Assembly (NCBI RefSeq): GCF_900108565.1
Contig: NZ_LT629971.1
Location: forward strand, 5,146,001 to 5,210,000
Direction: 5' to 3'
Origin: Mycolicibacterium rutilum
GTDB taxonomy: Bacteria > Actinomycetota > Actinomycetes > Mycobacteriales > Mycobacteriaceae
Length of the DNA: 64,000 nt
The notes under the pieces are model-generated. The model worked only from the letters and a program-made list of their open reading frames with translations. It was not told the origin of the DNA and searched no databases. Made by a program: the position numbers and the translations under genes. Positions 30,439 through 39,807 of this stretch are shown here, in pieces (position 1 is the first letter of the stretch; every line of letters begins with the position of its first letter).

Positions 30439-32547
30439 TCAGCCGCTCTGCGGGCCGTTCTGCAACAGCTCGACGAAGCCGTCCTCGTCGAGAACGGGCA
30501 CGCCGAGCTCGATCGCCTTGTCGTACTTCGACCCGGGTGAGTCTCCGGCGACGAGGTAGGCGGTCTTCTTCGACACCGACCCGGCGGCCTTGCCGCCGCG
30601 CGCGACGATGGCCTCCTTCGCGTCGTCGCGCGAGAAGCCGGTCAGTGAGCCGGTGACGACGATCGAGAGGCCTTCGAGGGTGCGCTCGATGCTGGCGTCG
30701 CGCTCGTCGGCCATACGCACCCCGGCGGCGCGCCACTTGTCGACGATGGCGCGGTGCCAGTCGACGGTGAACCATTCGGTCACCGCGGCGGCGATCGTCG
30801 GGCCCACCCCCTCGACGACCGAGAGCTCGGCTTCGGAGGCCGCCATGATCGCGTCCAGGCTGCCGTACTCGGTGGCCAGTGCACGCGCGGCCGTCGGACC
30901 GACATGGCGGATCGACAACGCGACCAGCACCCGCCACAACGGCTGCGCCTTGGCCTTGTACAGGTTGGCCAACAACCGCTTCCCGTTCGCCGACAGGTCG
31001 CCGTTCTTCGTGGTGAACAGCTCGGTGCGCAGCAGATCGTCTTCGGTGAGGGTGAACAGGTCGCCCTCGTCGGAGATGACGCCGGCCTGCAATAGCGCGA
31101 TGCCCGCCTCGTAGCCGAGCCCTTCGATGTCGAACGCCCCGCGGCCGGCGACGTGAAACACGCGCTCCCGCAACTGCGCCGGGCAACTGCGGGTGTTGGG
31201 GCAGCGGATGTCGGCGTCGCCCTCCTTGGCGGGTGCGAGTTGGGTGCCGCACTCCGGGCAGTGCGTCGGCATCTCGAATTCGCGTTCGGAGCCGTCGCGC
31301 AGGTCCACCACCGGGCCCAGCACCTCGGGGATGACGTCACCGGCCTTGCGGATGACGACGGTGTCGCCGATGAGCACGCCTTTGCGTTTGACCTCCGAGG
31401 CGTTGTGCAGCGTGGCCTGGCTGACGGTCGACCCGGCCACCTTCACCGGCTCCATCCACGCGAACGGGGTGACCCGCCCGGTGCGCCCGACGTTGACCCG
31501 GATGTCGAGCAGCTTGGTCTGCGCCTCCTCGGGCGGGTACTTGTAGGCGATGGCCCACCGCGGCGCCCGCGACGTCGAGCCGAGCCGCCGCTGCAGCGCG
31601 ACATCGTCGACTTTGACGACCACACCGTCGATTTCGTGTTCGACATCGTGGCGGTGTTCACCCCAGTAGGCGATGCGTTCGCTGACCGCGTCAAGCCCGT
31701 GCACCTGCGCGGTGTGCGCGCTGACCGGCAAACCCCACGCCTTGAGCGCGCGGTAGGCGTCGTGCAACGTCTTGGGTTTGAAGCCCTCGGTGTGGCCGAG
31801 GCCGTGGCAGATCATCCGGAGCTTGCGGCGCGCGGTGACCGCGGGGTTCTTCTGCCGCAACGAACCGGCGGCGCTGTTGCGCGGATTGGCGAACGGGGGC
31901 TTGCCCTCGGCGACGAGGCCGGCGTTGAGTTCTTCGAAGTCGGCGACCCGGAAGAACACCTCGCCGCGGACCTCGAGAACCTTCGGTATCGGGAATTCGT
32001 CGTTCTCGGAGAGCTTTTGGGGCACATCGGCGATGGTGCGGGCATTGAGCGTGACGTCCTCGCCGGTGCGGCCGTCGCCGCGGGTGGCGCCGCGTTCGAG
32101 CCGGCCGTCGCGGTACACCAGCGAGAGCGCCACCCCGTCGATCTTGAGCTCGCAGAGGAACTTCGCGTCGTCGCCGATCTCTCCTTTGAGCCGGCCCGCC
32201 CAGGCGGCGAGCTCGTCGGGAGTGAACACGTTGTCCAGGCTCAGCATCCGCTCGAGGTGGTCGGCGGGGGTGAAGTCGGTGGCGAAGCCGGCGCCGCCGA
32301 CCAGCTGTGTCGGCGAGTCGGGGCTGCGCAGCTCCGGGTGCTCGTCCTCGAGTGCCTGCAGTTCGCGCAGCAGCGTGTCGAACTCGGCGTCGGTGATGAT
32401 CGGAGCGTCTCGCACGTAGTACCGGAACTGGTGCTCGCGGACCTGTTCGGCGAGTTCCTGCCACTGCCGACGCAGATCGGCGTCGGGGCCGTCTTCGGCC
32501 TGCTGAGCCAGCGTCGTCTCGGGATCCGGAGTTGCCTTGGCGCTCAC
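30439..32547 (-). CDS. ligA: NAD-dependent DNA ligase
   Basis: Seals nicks in DNA during replication and repair, using NAD. The 702-residue protein has all domains in order: Ia NAD-binding helices, adenylation domain with catalytic Lys135 in ELKIDG, OB fold, four-Cys zinc finger (CPECG and CPNTRSCPAQL), helix-hairpin-helix repeats and a C-terminal BRCT domain from about residue 620. Length is the family norm. ATG 32547. Position matches Rv3014c, next to the ACT gene in M. tuberculosis but separated from it here by the DUF4178-SpeE block. Confidence 0.98.
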   Translation of the reverse strand: MSAKATPDPETTLAQQAEDGPDADLRRQWQELAEQVREHQFRYYVRDAPIITDAEFDTLLRELQALEDEHPELRSPDSPTQLVGGAGFATDFTPADHLERMLSLDNVFTPDELAAWAGRLKGEIGDDAKFLCELKIDGVALSLVYRDGRLERGATRGDGRTGEDVTLNARTIADVPQKLSENDEFPIPKVLEVRGEVFFRVADFEELNAGLVAEGKPPFANPRNSAAGSLRQKNPAVTARRKLRMICHGLGHTEGFKPKTLHDAYRALKAWGLPVSAHTAQVHGLDAVSERIAYWGEHRHDVEHEIDGVVVKVDDVALQRRLGSTSRAPRWAIAYKYPPEEAQTKLLDIRVNVGRTGRVTPFAWMEPVKVAGSTVSQATLHNASEVKRKGVLIGDTVVIRKAGDVIPEVLGPVVDLRDGSEREFEMPTHCPECGTQLAPAKEGDADIRCPNTRSCPAQLRERVFHVAGRGAFDIEGLGYEAGIALLQAGVISDEGDLFTLTEDDLLRTELFTTKNGDLSANGKRLLANLYKAKAQPLWRVLVALSIRHVGPTAARALATEYGSLDAIMAASEAELSVVEGVGPTIAAAVTEWFTVDWHRAIVDKWRAAGVRMADERDASIERTLEGLSIVVTGSLTGFSRDDAKEAIVARGGKAAGSVSKKTAYLVAGDSPGSKYDKAIELGVPVLDEDGFVELLQNGPQSG

Positions 32548-32796
32548 TCTCGAAGGCTAACCGAGCGCGCCGACAGCGACGACGAGCCCTCACACCGCGG
32601 AACCGGCGTCCGCGCAGCGACGTTCTTGATCCAGCAAATACCCCGCGGTATGCCCCTACTCGTTCACTTGCGATGACGCTGAAAATACAAAAACGTAGGG
32701 AAACACCCGATTCCTTACTGACGCTGTCGCCAATAACGTCGCGCGGTGAACCAGTTGCGTGTCACCGGGCACGCAGCGCGCACGGGGGGCTTTCAC
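32548..32796. other. Intergenic region upstream of the exported repeat protein
   Basis: About 250 bp between the divergent ligA and repeat-protein genes. It has a lower-GC stretch around 32665-32720 with A-rich runs, the most likely place for promoters. An open frame back to GTG 32746 adds 17 residues before the better ATG at 32797. No gene or clear operator is seen. Confidence 0.4.
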
Positions 32797-35700
32797 ATGG
32801 GGTATGCGAACTACATCGGTCGGGTCGGGGCTCTGGCCGTAGCGCTGGGCGTGGGTGCTGCGGTTGCATCCCAGCCGGGGATAGCGTGGGCCGAGGACAC
32901 GACGACCGAGTCGCTCTCCGACGCGACCGGCGCGCAACAGTCGACCCAACCGCAGGAGCCGCAATCTCCCGCGGACCCGCCTGCCGGCGATCTCGCCTCC
33001 CCTGCTGAACAATCGCCGGTTTCCGGCACCACCACGACGATCGACAACGGCTCGGCGCCAACGGTCGTCGTCAGCAGTTCCGGCGGTGCGCTCACGTCGG
33101 GCGATCCGGAGCCAGAAGAGGTAGAACCCCCGACCACCGACGTCCCGACGGCACCGACCCCCACTGCCCCGCCGCCACCGGCTCCCGTCAGCCAGCCGGA
33201 CAACGGCCCGGTCACACCGTCCGGCGCGGCACCGACCACCTCTCCGGAGCCCGCGAAGGGGGGCAGCACCGCACCGCTCACGCCGGCAGATCCGCCCGGC
33301 TCGAGTCAGCGCACGGCCGGCGGGGTCGACGAGGACGGCACTGTCAGCGGAACTCGAACGGCAGCGATGAATGTCGATCTGCCTGCAGCAGAGACGTTCT
33401 CGATGGCGGCCGCCGAGGTGGCCGACGTCGCGCCGGTGACCACGCCGCCGCCGTCGCTCGTCGAAACGCTGCTTTCCGTGCCGGCGGCGCTCATCGCGGG
33501 CGCGGTCAACGTCGTCCTCAATTTCATCGAGCCGTTCGTGGCACCGGGCGGGCCGTTCGAGAACGCGATGCTGTTCGGCCTGCTGGCGTGGACGCGGCGT
33601 CAGTTCAATCAGACCTTGGTCAACAGGAGCCCCGAGATCGGCCAAGACATCAGCCTGACCGTCGACGAGGACAGCGCGGCAACAGTGATCGGGTCGCTCC
33701 CGGCGACCGACGAGGATGGCGACACGATCGTCTACTCGGTTCACCCCGACCATGGCCCGAGCAACGGCACGGTGACCATCGTCGGCAACCAGGTCAGCTA
33801 CACACCGGATGCGGGCTATGCCGGTGCAGACGGGTTCGCGCTCACCGGCACGGACGCCGCCGCCGGTTTCCACGTCCACGCCGCGGGCGAGTCGCACGCC
33901 GACACGCTGACGGTAACGGTCACGATCCGCCCCGACGGTGAGAACGACGCGCCGGTTGCCAACGCGGACAGTGGAACCGTCGCCGAGGGCGGCACCGTCA
34001 TCGTCGACGTGATCGACAACGACACCGACACCGACGGCACCATCGACCCCGCCACCGTCGTCATCGGAACAACGGTCAACGGCACCGCGACCGCCAACCC
34101 CGACGGCACCGTCAGCTTCACCCACAACGGCACCGAAACCACCACCGCCAGCTTCACCTACACCGTCAAAGACAACAACGGCGCCACCAGCAACAGCACC
34201 ACCGTCACCCTGGCCGTCACCCCCGTCGACGACGCCCCGACCGCAGTCAACGACTCCGCCACACCACCGCGGGCGCCCCGGTCACCGTCAACGTGCTGAC
34301 CAACGACACCGACGTCGACGGCGGACCCAAAACCGTCACCACCATCACCCAACCCACCGCCGGCGGCACCGCCGCGATCACCAACGCCGGCAACACCATC
34401 CAATTCACACCCACCCCCGGTTACACCGGCACCACCAACTTCACCTACACCCTCAACGGCGGCTCGACGGCCACCGTCACCGTCACCGTCAACGCCGGAC
34501 CACCCAACACCGCGCCGGTTGCCAACGCGGACAACGGAACCGTCGCCGAGGGCGGCACCGTCATCGTCGACGTGATCGACAACGACACCGACACCGACGG
34601 CACCATCGACCCCGCCACCGTCGTCATCGGAACAACGGTCAACGGCACCGCGACCGCCAACCCCGACGGCACCGTCAGCTTCACCCACAACGGCACCGAA
34701 ACCACCACCGCCAGCTTCACCTACACCGTCAAAGACAACAACGGCGCCACCAGCAACAGCACCACCGTCACCCTGGCCGTCACCCCCGTCGACGACGCCC
34801 CGACCGCAGTCAACGACTCCGCCACCACCACCGCGGGCGCCCCGGTCACCGTCAACGTGCTGACCAACGACACCGACGTCGACGGCGGACCCAAAACCGT
34901 CACCACCATCACCCAACCCACCGCCGGCGGCACCGCCGCGATCACCAACGCCGGCAACACCATCCAATTCACACCCACCCCCGGTTACACCGGCACCACC
35001 AACTTCACCTACACCCTCAACGGCGGCTCGACGGCCACCGTCACCGTCACCGTCAACGCCGCACCACCGACCAACACTCCGCCGACGGTGGATCCCACGT
35101 TCGGCGATCCCGCCCCGGCGACCGGTCTGGTCATCGGAAACCTGAACGCGGTAGACGATCTCAAAGATGCCGACGAGCTCACCTACTCCGTGATCAGCGG
35201 CCCCACCGGGCTCGTCGTCAACGACGACGGGAGCTTCACTTACACACCGACAACCATCGAGCGGATCCGGGCCGCGCTCTCCGACGAAACCGAAACCGTC
35301 AGCTTCACAGTGTCAGTGAGCGACGGCGTCAACGATCCGGTGTCGGTCACGGTGACCGACGTTGAGGTCGGCGGCGGCATGTACGTGAATACAAAGACCG
35401 TCAACACGCCTGGCGGTCTGCCGCCGTTCGACATGGTGTTCGCCGGTGATCGACTGTTCGCCGCGAACCCGGGTAACGCCGGCATCCTGGTCTACAACAC
35501 CAAAACCGGACTGCTGGAAAATCCCATCCCCACCGGAGGCGCACCCGTCGGCATGTATGTCTCGAACAACACGTTGTACGTGACTGTGCAGGGCGGTGAC
35601 TCCGCCACGGAGTTCGACCTCACGACCGGAGCGCAGGGACAGGCGTGGCCCGCCGGAGATACACCTGGCCTCGCCGCCGAAAAGGACGGCGTGCTCTACG

Positions 35701-36314
35701 TCGTCAACCAAGGCACGAACACCGTCACCTTGATCGACGTTCTCGCTCCGCCCGCTGCCGAGCTGAATCAGATCGAGCTTCCCGGCAGGGGTGCGGGGCT
35801 GACGCTGGTGGGCGATCAGCTCTATGTGACGAGCTTCGGAGGAGAGTCATCGGCGAACGGCTTCCTCACGATCATCGATACCACGACCGGACAGGCCGGC
35901 GACCCCATCGACGTGGGCGTTCGACCGGGCGCGGTGGTCGCGGCCAACGGCAAGGTGTACGTCGTGAACACGGGCGACTCGTCGATCAGCGTGCTCGAGG
36001 ACGGAGTCGTCGTCGACACGATCGTTACCGACATCGACGCGGCCGCTGCTCCGCTCTACTCCGTGACGGCCGGCCCCGACGGGACCACGCTCGTGATCGG
36101 CACCCTCGGACTGTTGGGCTCGCCGGACGCCACCTACCCTGTGTTGATCATCGACACCGCCACCGACGAGGTCGTCCACACAGTCCTCGATGGTCCGCGC
36201 CTGTTCTGGATCGAATACGCGCCGGACGGAACGCTTTACGCCAGCGGGGTGGATGAGAACTCCGCGGCGGCATTGTTCCTCTTCGAGTTGCTGTCCCCGG
36301 ACATCACCCTGTAG
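32797..36314 (+). pseudogene. Large exported Ig-like (tandem-95) repeat protein with beta-propeller, frameshifted
   Basis: Without a one-base deletion this would be one protein of about 1170 residues. Domains in order: Sec signal peptide (GRVGALAVALGVGAAV ... IAWA), Pro/Thr-rich linker, a hydrophobic helix (VPAALIAGAVNVVLNFIEPF), a cadherin-like repeat, two nearly identical 188-residue units of Ig-like/VCBS type (APVANAD, VIDNDTDTDGTIDP, then VNVLTNDTDVDGGPKTV), another repeat and a C-terminal YVTN-type propeller (NTKTGLLENPIPTGGAPVG). At 34261-34263 the first copy reads GCCACACCACCG where the second reads GCCACCACCACCG, one C fewer, and the frame ends at 34299; the downstream frame continues to 36314. 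Start ATG 32797 has GGGGGG upstream. Likely surface or secreted adhesin-like; real mutation, phase variation or read error cannot be told apart. Confidence 0.8.
33949..35062 (+). repeat. Two near-identical ~564-bp tandem units within the Ig-like protein gene
   Basis: The unit starts at GCGCCGGTTGCC, at 33949 and again at 34512. Copy 1 is 563 bp because it lacks one C; copy 2 would be 564 bp, that is 188 codons, and fades after about 35062. The two differ at only a few bases (for example GACAGTGG versus GACAACGG near the start), which points to recent duplication or gene conversion. Each unit encodes two Ig-like domains. Confidence 0.85.
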
Positions 36315-36558
36315 CGCGGTTGCTGGGCCCGCCCCGCCTCCGGAACTCCACGTGCAAGGCGGCGCAAGGTCTGGCCGTCTTGCGGCGCTCCTTCGGCGAC
36401 AGTGACGCCGGGTTCGAGGAAGACGAACCGCACCGTGATGCGTCCACATCGCATAACCGCCGAAGTACAGCGCGCGGAGGTGGTCCCACAATGTGCGGAC
36501 ATCGTGATCGGCGAAGGAGGCGACGGGATCGCGACGAGCTCGCCGTCCGAACGGGCGG
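36315..36558. other. Intergenic region without a recognised gene
   Basis: About 240 bp between the convergent repeat-protein and DedA genes. Open frames exist on both strands but none has family-like composition or a supported start. No clear terminator hairpin was found. Confidence 0.4.
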
Positions 36559-37167
36559 TCAACGAACCCGCGCCCGACGCCGCCGCTGGAGGTACCGTGT
36601 CCCCTCGATCGCGGCACTGGTGAACACCGCCAGCCCGATGCCGACGCCGATCGCGACGAACGTGTTGTCCTGGAACAACCGGCCACCGGCATAACCGGTG
36701 AGAACGGTGTACGTGCTCCATGCCGCACACGAAATCGCGGTGAACGCAGCGAATTTCGCCCAACGAAGCCGAGTGATCCCTGCGGTGAGCGTGACCAGAT
36801 AGCGACCGACCGGGATGAAGCGCGAGGTGATGAGCACGTAGCCGGCGCGGCTGTCGAGTTCGCTACTCAACCAGTCATGGGTGCTACGCCGCCTGCTCCC
36901 TTGTGGCAGCCGCCTTCTCACGCCGTCGGCCAGCAGATAACCGAGCCCGTAGGGAATCATGTCGCCGAGGAAGGCACCGACCGACGTGGCGGTGACCACG
37001 GCCAGAAGTTGCGCCTGGCCGCCGGCCGCGGACACGCCCGCCATGACGATGACCGGCTCGCTCGGAATGGCGGGGAGCACCGAGTCGAGCAGTGAGACCC
37101 CGAGCAGAATGCAGTACAGCCAGGGCGAGGACATCATGGCCTCGGCGAGGCCTAGCCAATCGATCAT
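36559..37167 (-). CDS. DedA/VTT-family membrane protein
   Basis: A 202-residue integral membrane protein of the DedA family, with 4-5 helices and the VTT-domain signature: LPAIPSEPVIVMAG, GAFLGDMIPYGLGYLLAD and SRFIPVGRYLVTLTAGITRL. DedA proteins act as lipid-carrier flippases or in membrane homeostasis; which lipid is not known here. The ATG at 37167 is chosen; the frame is open far upstream only as a shadow of the monooxygenase gene. It starts just as the FAD monooxygenase remnant ends (the two overlap by four bases), so both may be on one transcript. Basic C-terminal tail. Confidence 0.82.
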   Translation of the reverse strand: MIDWLGLAEAMMSSPWLYCILLGVSLLDSVLPAIPSEPVIVMAGVSAAGGQAQLLAVVTATSVGAFLGDMIPYGLGYLLADGVRRRLPQGSRRRSTHDWLSSELDSRAGYVLITSRFIPVGRYLVTLTAGITRLRWAKFAAFTAISCAAWSTYTVLTGYAGGRLFQDNTFVAIGVGIGLAVFTSAAIEGTRYLQRRRRARVR

Positions 37168-38308
37168 GGCGCGGCGTTCTGGCGCGCCAGGCGCACAAGT
37201 GGCGCGTTGAGCATCCAATGGTGGAATGCGGCGTAGTTCCGCGCGAATTGTGCGGGGGTGGCGGCATGTTCGACCGCGGCGGACAGTTCCGCGACGTGGG
37301 CGTACCGCGGCATGCGATCCGTCTCGTAGGCGTCCAGTGCGGCGGGCACGTCGGCGGGTGAGGTGAGCAGTCGACCGAGCAGCGCGGCATCCTCCACCCC
37401 CAGCGTCGCCCCGGCGGTGATGTGTGGCGACATGGCGTGGGCCGCGTCGCCGGCCAGCGCGACGCGTGCGGACGCCCAGCGCGCCAGTGGTGGCACGATC
37501 ATGATCTGGTTGTGCAATATCGCTTCCTCGGGCGTCGCAGTGATCAACTGGTGCAGGATGCTGTTTTCGCCATCGGCCCCGAGGTGTGCGGCTCGCTGCA
37601 GGGCCTGGTGTTTGAGGGTGCCGGCCAATGCTGGTGTGTTGAACTGGTTCACCAACCAGTAGACGAATCCGTCGTGTGTCCGTACGTAGCCTCCGCGGCA
37701 TCCGTGGGTCCCGAGAATCAGCCGGTCTTCGGGCATCGACAGGCCAGGGTTGGGAATGACTGCCCGCCAGACGTCATGGCCGGGGTGTTCCTGCGCCGTA
37801 ACGCCGGGCAGCAACTGTTCGCGCACCGTCGAGTAGACCCCGTCAGCACCGATCAGCACGTCGACCGTGTCCGCGCTGCCGTCGGCGAACCGGACGTCGA
37901 CGTGGTCGGGATGCTCGACGTAGCACTCGAACCCCGCTCCCACGCGGATGTTCTCACGCCCGACCGCGTCGGCGAGCAGGTCGCTCAGCATGCGCCGATG
38001 CACCAACAGGAACCGGTGGTCCTCGACACCGAATTCCGGCGTGGTCAGCAGGCGTCCGTCTGCGTCGTGGAAGTACATCTCGCCGGGCTTACGTTGGCTC
38101 GTATCTGCTCTCCGACGCCGAGGGTGTCGAAGACCGCCATGGCGTTGACCCATAGCCCCAGAGTTGTCCCGGTGGAACGGATTTCGGGAGCGCGTTCGTA
38201 GACCGTGACTTGGACGCCGGCGCGTTGCAGCGCCAATCCGGTGGTCAGCCCGACGATTCCGGCGCCAATCACCGCCGCGCGCATCATCGGTTGTGGGTGA
38301 GTGTTCAT
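37164..38308 (-). pseudogene. FAD-dependent aromatic-type monooxygenase, frameshifted
   Basis: About 381 residues if one base is restored. The N-terminal part (from 38308) carries AAVIGAGIVGLTTGLALQRAG and ends near 38090; the rest of the protein continues in another frame with KPGEMYFHDADGRLL, the DG motif VDVLIGADGVYSTVRE and the second FAD motif RVALAGDAAHAMSPHITAGA. At the junction the minus strand reads GTAAGCCCGGCGAGATG; one more A (GTAAAGCCC) joins the frames as A-N-V-K-P-G-E-M. The family hydroxylates aromatic or related rings with NAD(P)H. It is divergent from a LysR regulator, a usual arrangement. Genuine inactivation or a sequencing error in a short A run are both possible. Confidence 0.78.
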
Positions 38309-38380
38309 GCAGGTTCCTCCCGGCTCGCTGTTCTGCCATCGACGCTAACGACGCGCACCGATTGACTCCAGTGCAACGTT

Positions 38381-38401
38381 GATATGTAGTCCTTCCATAT
38401 C
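38381..38401. promoter_or_regulatory. LysR-type operator
   Basis: GATATG (38381-38386), nine bases, CATATC (38396-38401): a perfect 6-9-6 inverted repeat with the T-N11-A core expected for LysR-type regulators. It lies 14 bp before the LysR start and about 75 bp before the divergent monooxygenase start. Confidence 0.65.
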
Positions 38402-38414
38402 TGATAATCGGCGG

Positions 38415-39329
38415 ATGGACTACGACCTGAACCTCATCGAGGCGCTGGACGCGCTGCTCGCGGAGAACAGCGTGACCAAGGCGGCCGCACGCCTGCACAC
38501 CTCGACTCCGGCCATGAGCCGCACCCTCGCCCGTCTGCGTCGCGCCCTCGACGACCCCCTCTTCGTGCGCGCAGGCCGTGACCTCGTCCCCACCCCTCGC
38601 GCGCTGGAACTCCGCCCGGAGGTTCAGGCGATCGCGGCGAGAGCGCGCGCAGTGTTCCAGCCGTCGGGCGCCGCCGATCCCCGCACCGCCGTGCGCATGG
38701 TCAATCTGCAAGTCGCCGACATGTTGTCGGCGACATTCATTCCGTCGCTCATCGACGATCTGCGCGTACAGGCGCCCGGCATCTCACTGCGGGTGCGTCC
38801 GGAAGGACTCGAGGATGCTCACGCGCTGCGGGACGGAGTCGTCGATCTGGAAATCGGCATCATTCGAACGGTTGAACCTGAAATCCGTTCGGAGACTCTG
38901 CTCACCGAGACGCTGGTCGGCGTGATACGACCGGACCATCCGCTCGCCGCGGTGAAGACCGTTACGCCCCGCCGCTTCGCTGCCGCCGAACATGTCGTGG
39001 TGTCGCGGCGGGGACGTGCCCGCGGCCCCATCGACGAACAACTCGCGGAGCTGGGCTTGCACCGGCACGTGGCGGCCGTACTGCCCAACTTCGCCAGCGC
39101 GCTGCATCTGACCCGGTCGACCGATGTCGTCTGCGTCGCCCCCGCACGACTCGGGCGCACGATGTTCGACACCCTCGGTCTGCGGACGTTCCCCATCCCC
39201 TTGACCCTGCCGCACATCGCGATCGGTATGGCGTGGCATCCGCGGAATCACCACGACCGCACCCACGACTTGCTGCGCGACCGCACGCGTCGACTGATGC
39301 ACTCCGCGGGGAAAACGCCGCAGCGTTGA
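38415..39329 (+). CDS. LysR-family transcriptional regulator
   Basis: A 304-residue regulator. The N-terminal helix-turn-helix is typical (LNLIEALDALLAENSVTKAA, then STPAMSRTLARLRRALDDPLFVR), followed by a substrate-binding domain of the NodD/SyrM-like branch (RTAVRMVNLQVADMLSATF, LRDGVVDLEIGII). ATG 38415 (MDYDLNLIEAL) fits the family start. It is divergent from the FAD monooxygenase, which it probably controls through the palindrome just upstream. Ligand unknown. Confidence 0.92.
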   Translation: MDYDLNLIEALDALLAENSVTKAAARLHTSTPAMSRTLARLRRALDDPLFVRAGRDLVPTPRALELRPEVQAIAARARAVFQPSGAADPRTAVRMVNLQVADMLSATFIPSLIDDLRVQAPGISLRVRPEGLEDAHALRDGVVDLEIGIIRTVEPEIRSETLLTETLVGVIRPDHPLAAVKTVTPRRFAAAEHVVVSRRGRARGPIDEQLAELGLHRHVAAVLPNFASALHLTRSTDVVCVAPARLGRTMFDTLGLRTFPIPLTLPHIAIGMAWHPRNHHDRTHDLLRDRTRRLMHSAGKTPQR

Positions 39330-39368
39330 CGGGGACGGGTGTCGGTTCATGCGGCTACCCTGACCGGC

Positions 39369-39773
39369 ATGCCGCATCCGATCATGTTCCGCGACGACGA
39401 CTTCGGGCTGGCCGAGGTGCGCGAGATCGCCCTCGGCTTCCCCGAGGCGTTCGAGAAAGTCTCCTGGGGCCGGCCGGTGTTCTGCGCACCGAAGATGTTC
39501 GTGATGTACGGCGGCAGCGTGAAACCTCAAGGCAAGGGCGAGTACCTCCAGTACCCGCACTCGATCCTGGTGAAGGTCGACGAGTCCGACCGCCAGGCCC
39601 TCGAGCAGGATGACCGGTTCTTCTTCCCCGCCTACATGGGCCCGTTCGGCTGGCTGGGTCTGGATCTGACGGCCCGTAAGAAACCCGACTGGGACGAGGT
39701 CCGCGAACTGATCGACGCGTCGTTCCGGTTGACCGCACCCAAGAAACTCGTCAGGTTGCTGGACCAACGTTGA
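39369..39773 (+). CDS. MmcQ/YjbR-family protein
   Basis: A 134-residue soluble protein of the MmcQ/YjbR fold. Visible family features are ALGFPEAFEKVSWGRPVFCAP near the start, a central ILVKVDESDRQALEQDDRFF and the C-terminal DWDEVRELIDASFRLTAPKKL. The family is often labelled DNA-binding from its CyaY-like fold, but the role is not established. ATG 39369 follows the LysR stop by about 40 bp and the acyl-CoA ligase starts about 35 bp further on, so the three may be cotranscribed. Confidence 0.82.
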   Translation: MPHPIMFRDDDFGLAEVREIALGFPEAFEKVSWGRPVFCAPKMFVMYGGSVKPQGKGEYLQYPHSILVKVDESDRQALEQDDRFFFPAYMGPFGWLGLDLTARKKPDWDEVRELIDASFRLTAPKKLVRLLDQR

Positions 39774-39807
39774 CCGGCGAACGCGCCGCCATGGTTCGAT
39801 CGGAGCC

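Noticed and set aside
31153..32676. 507-codon plus-strand open frame opposite ligA
   Set aside because: Antisense shadow of ligA; no motif, no ribosome-binding site, biased composition.
34255..34300. Programmed frameshifting in the repeat protein
   Set aside because: No slippery heptamer or downstream structure is visible, and the second repeat copy carries the missing base, so a deletion is simpler.
34158..34967. Gly/Val/Asp-rich minus-strand frames across the Ig-like repeats
   Set aside because: They mirror the Thr/Asn/Pro-rich repeats of the exported protein on the plus strand and repeat with the same period.
33949..35062. Repeat region considered as CRISPR or satellite DNA
   Set aside because: Only two units of about 564 bp, both coding, without spacers or cas genes.
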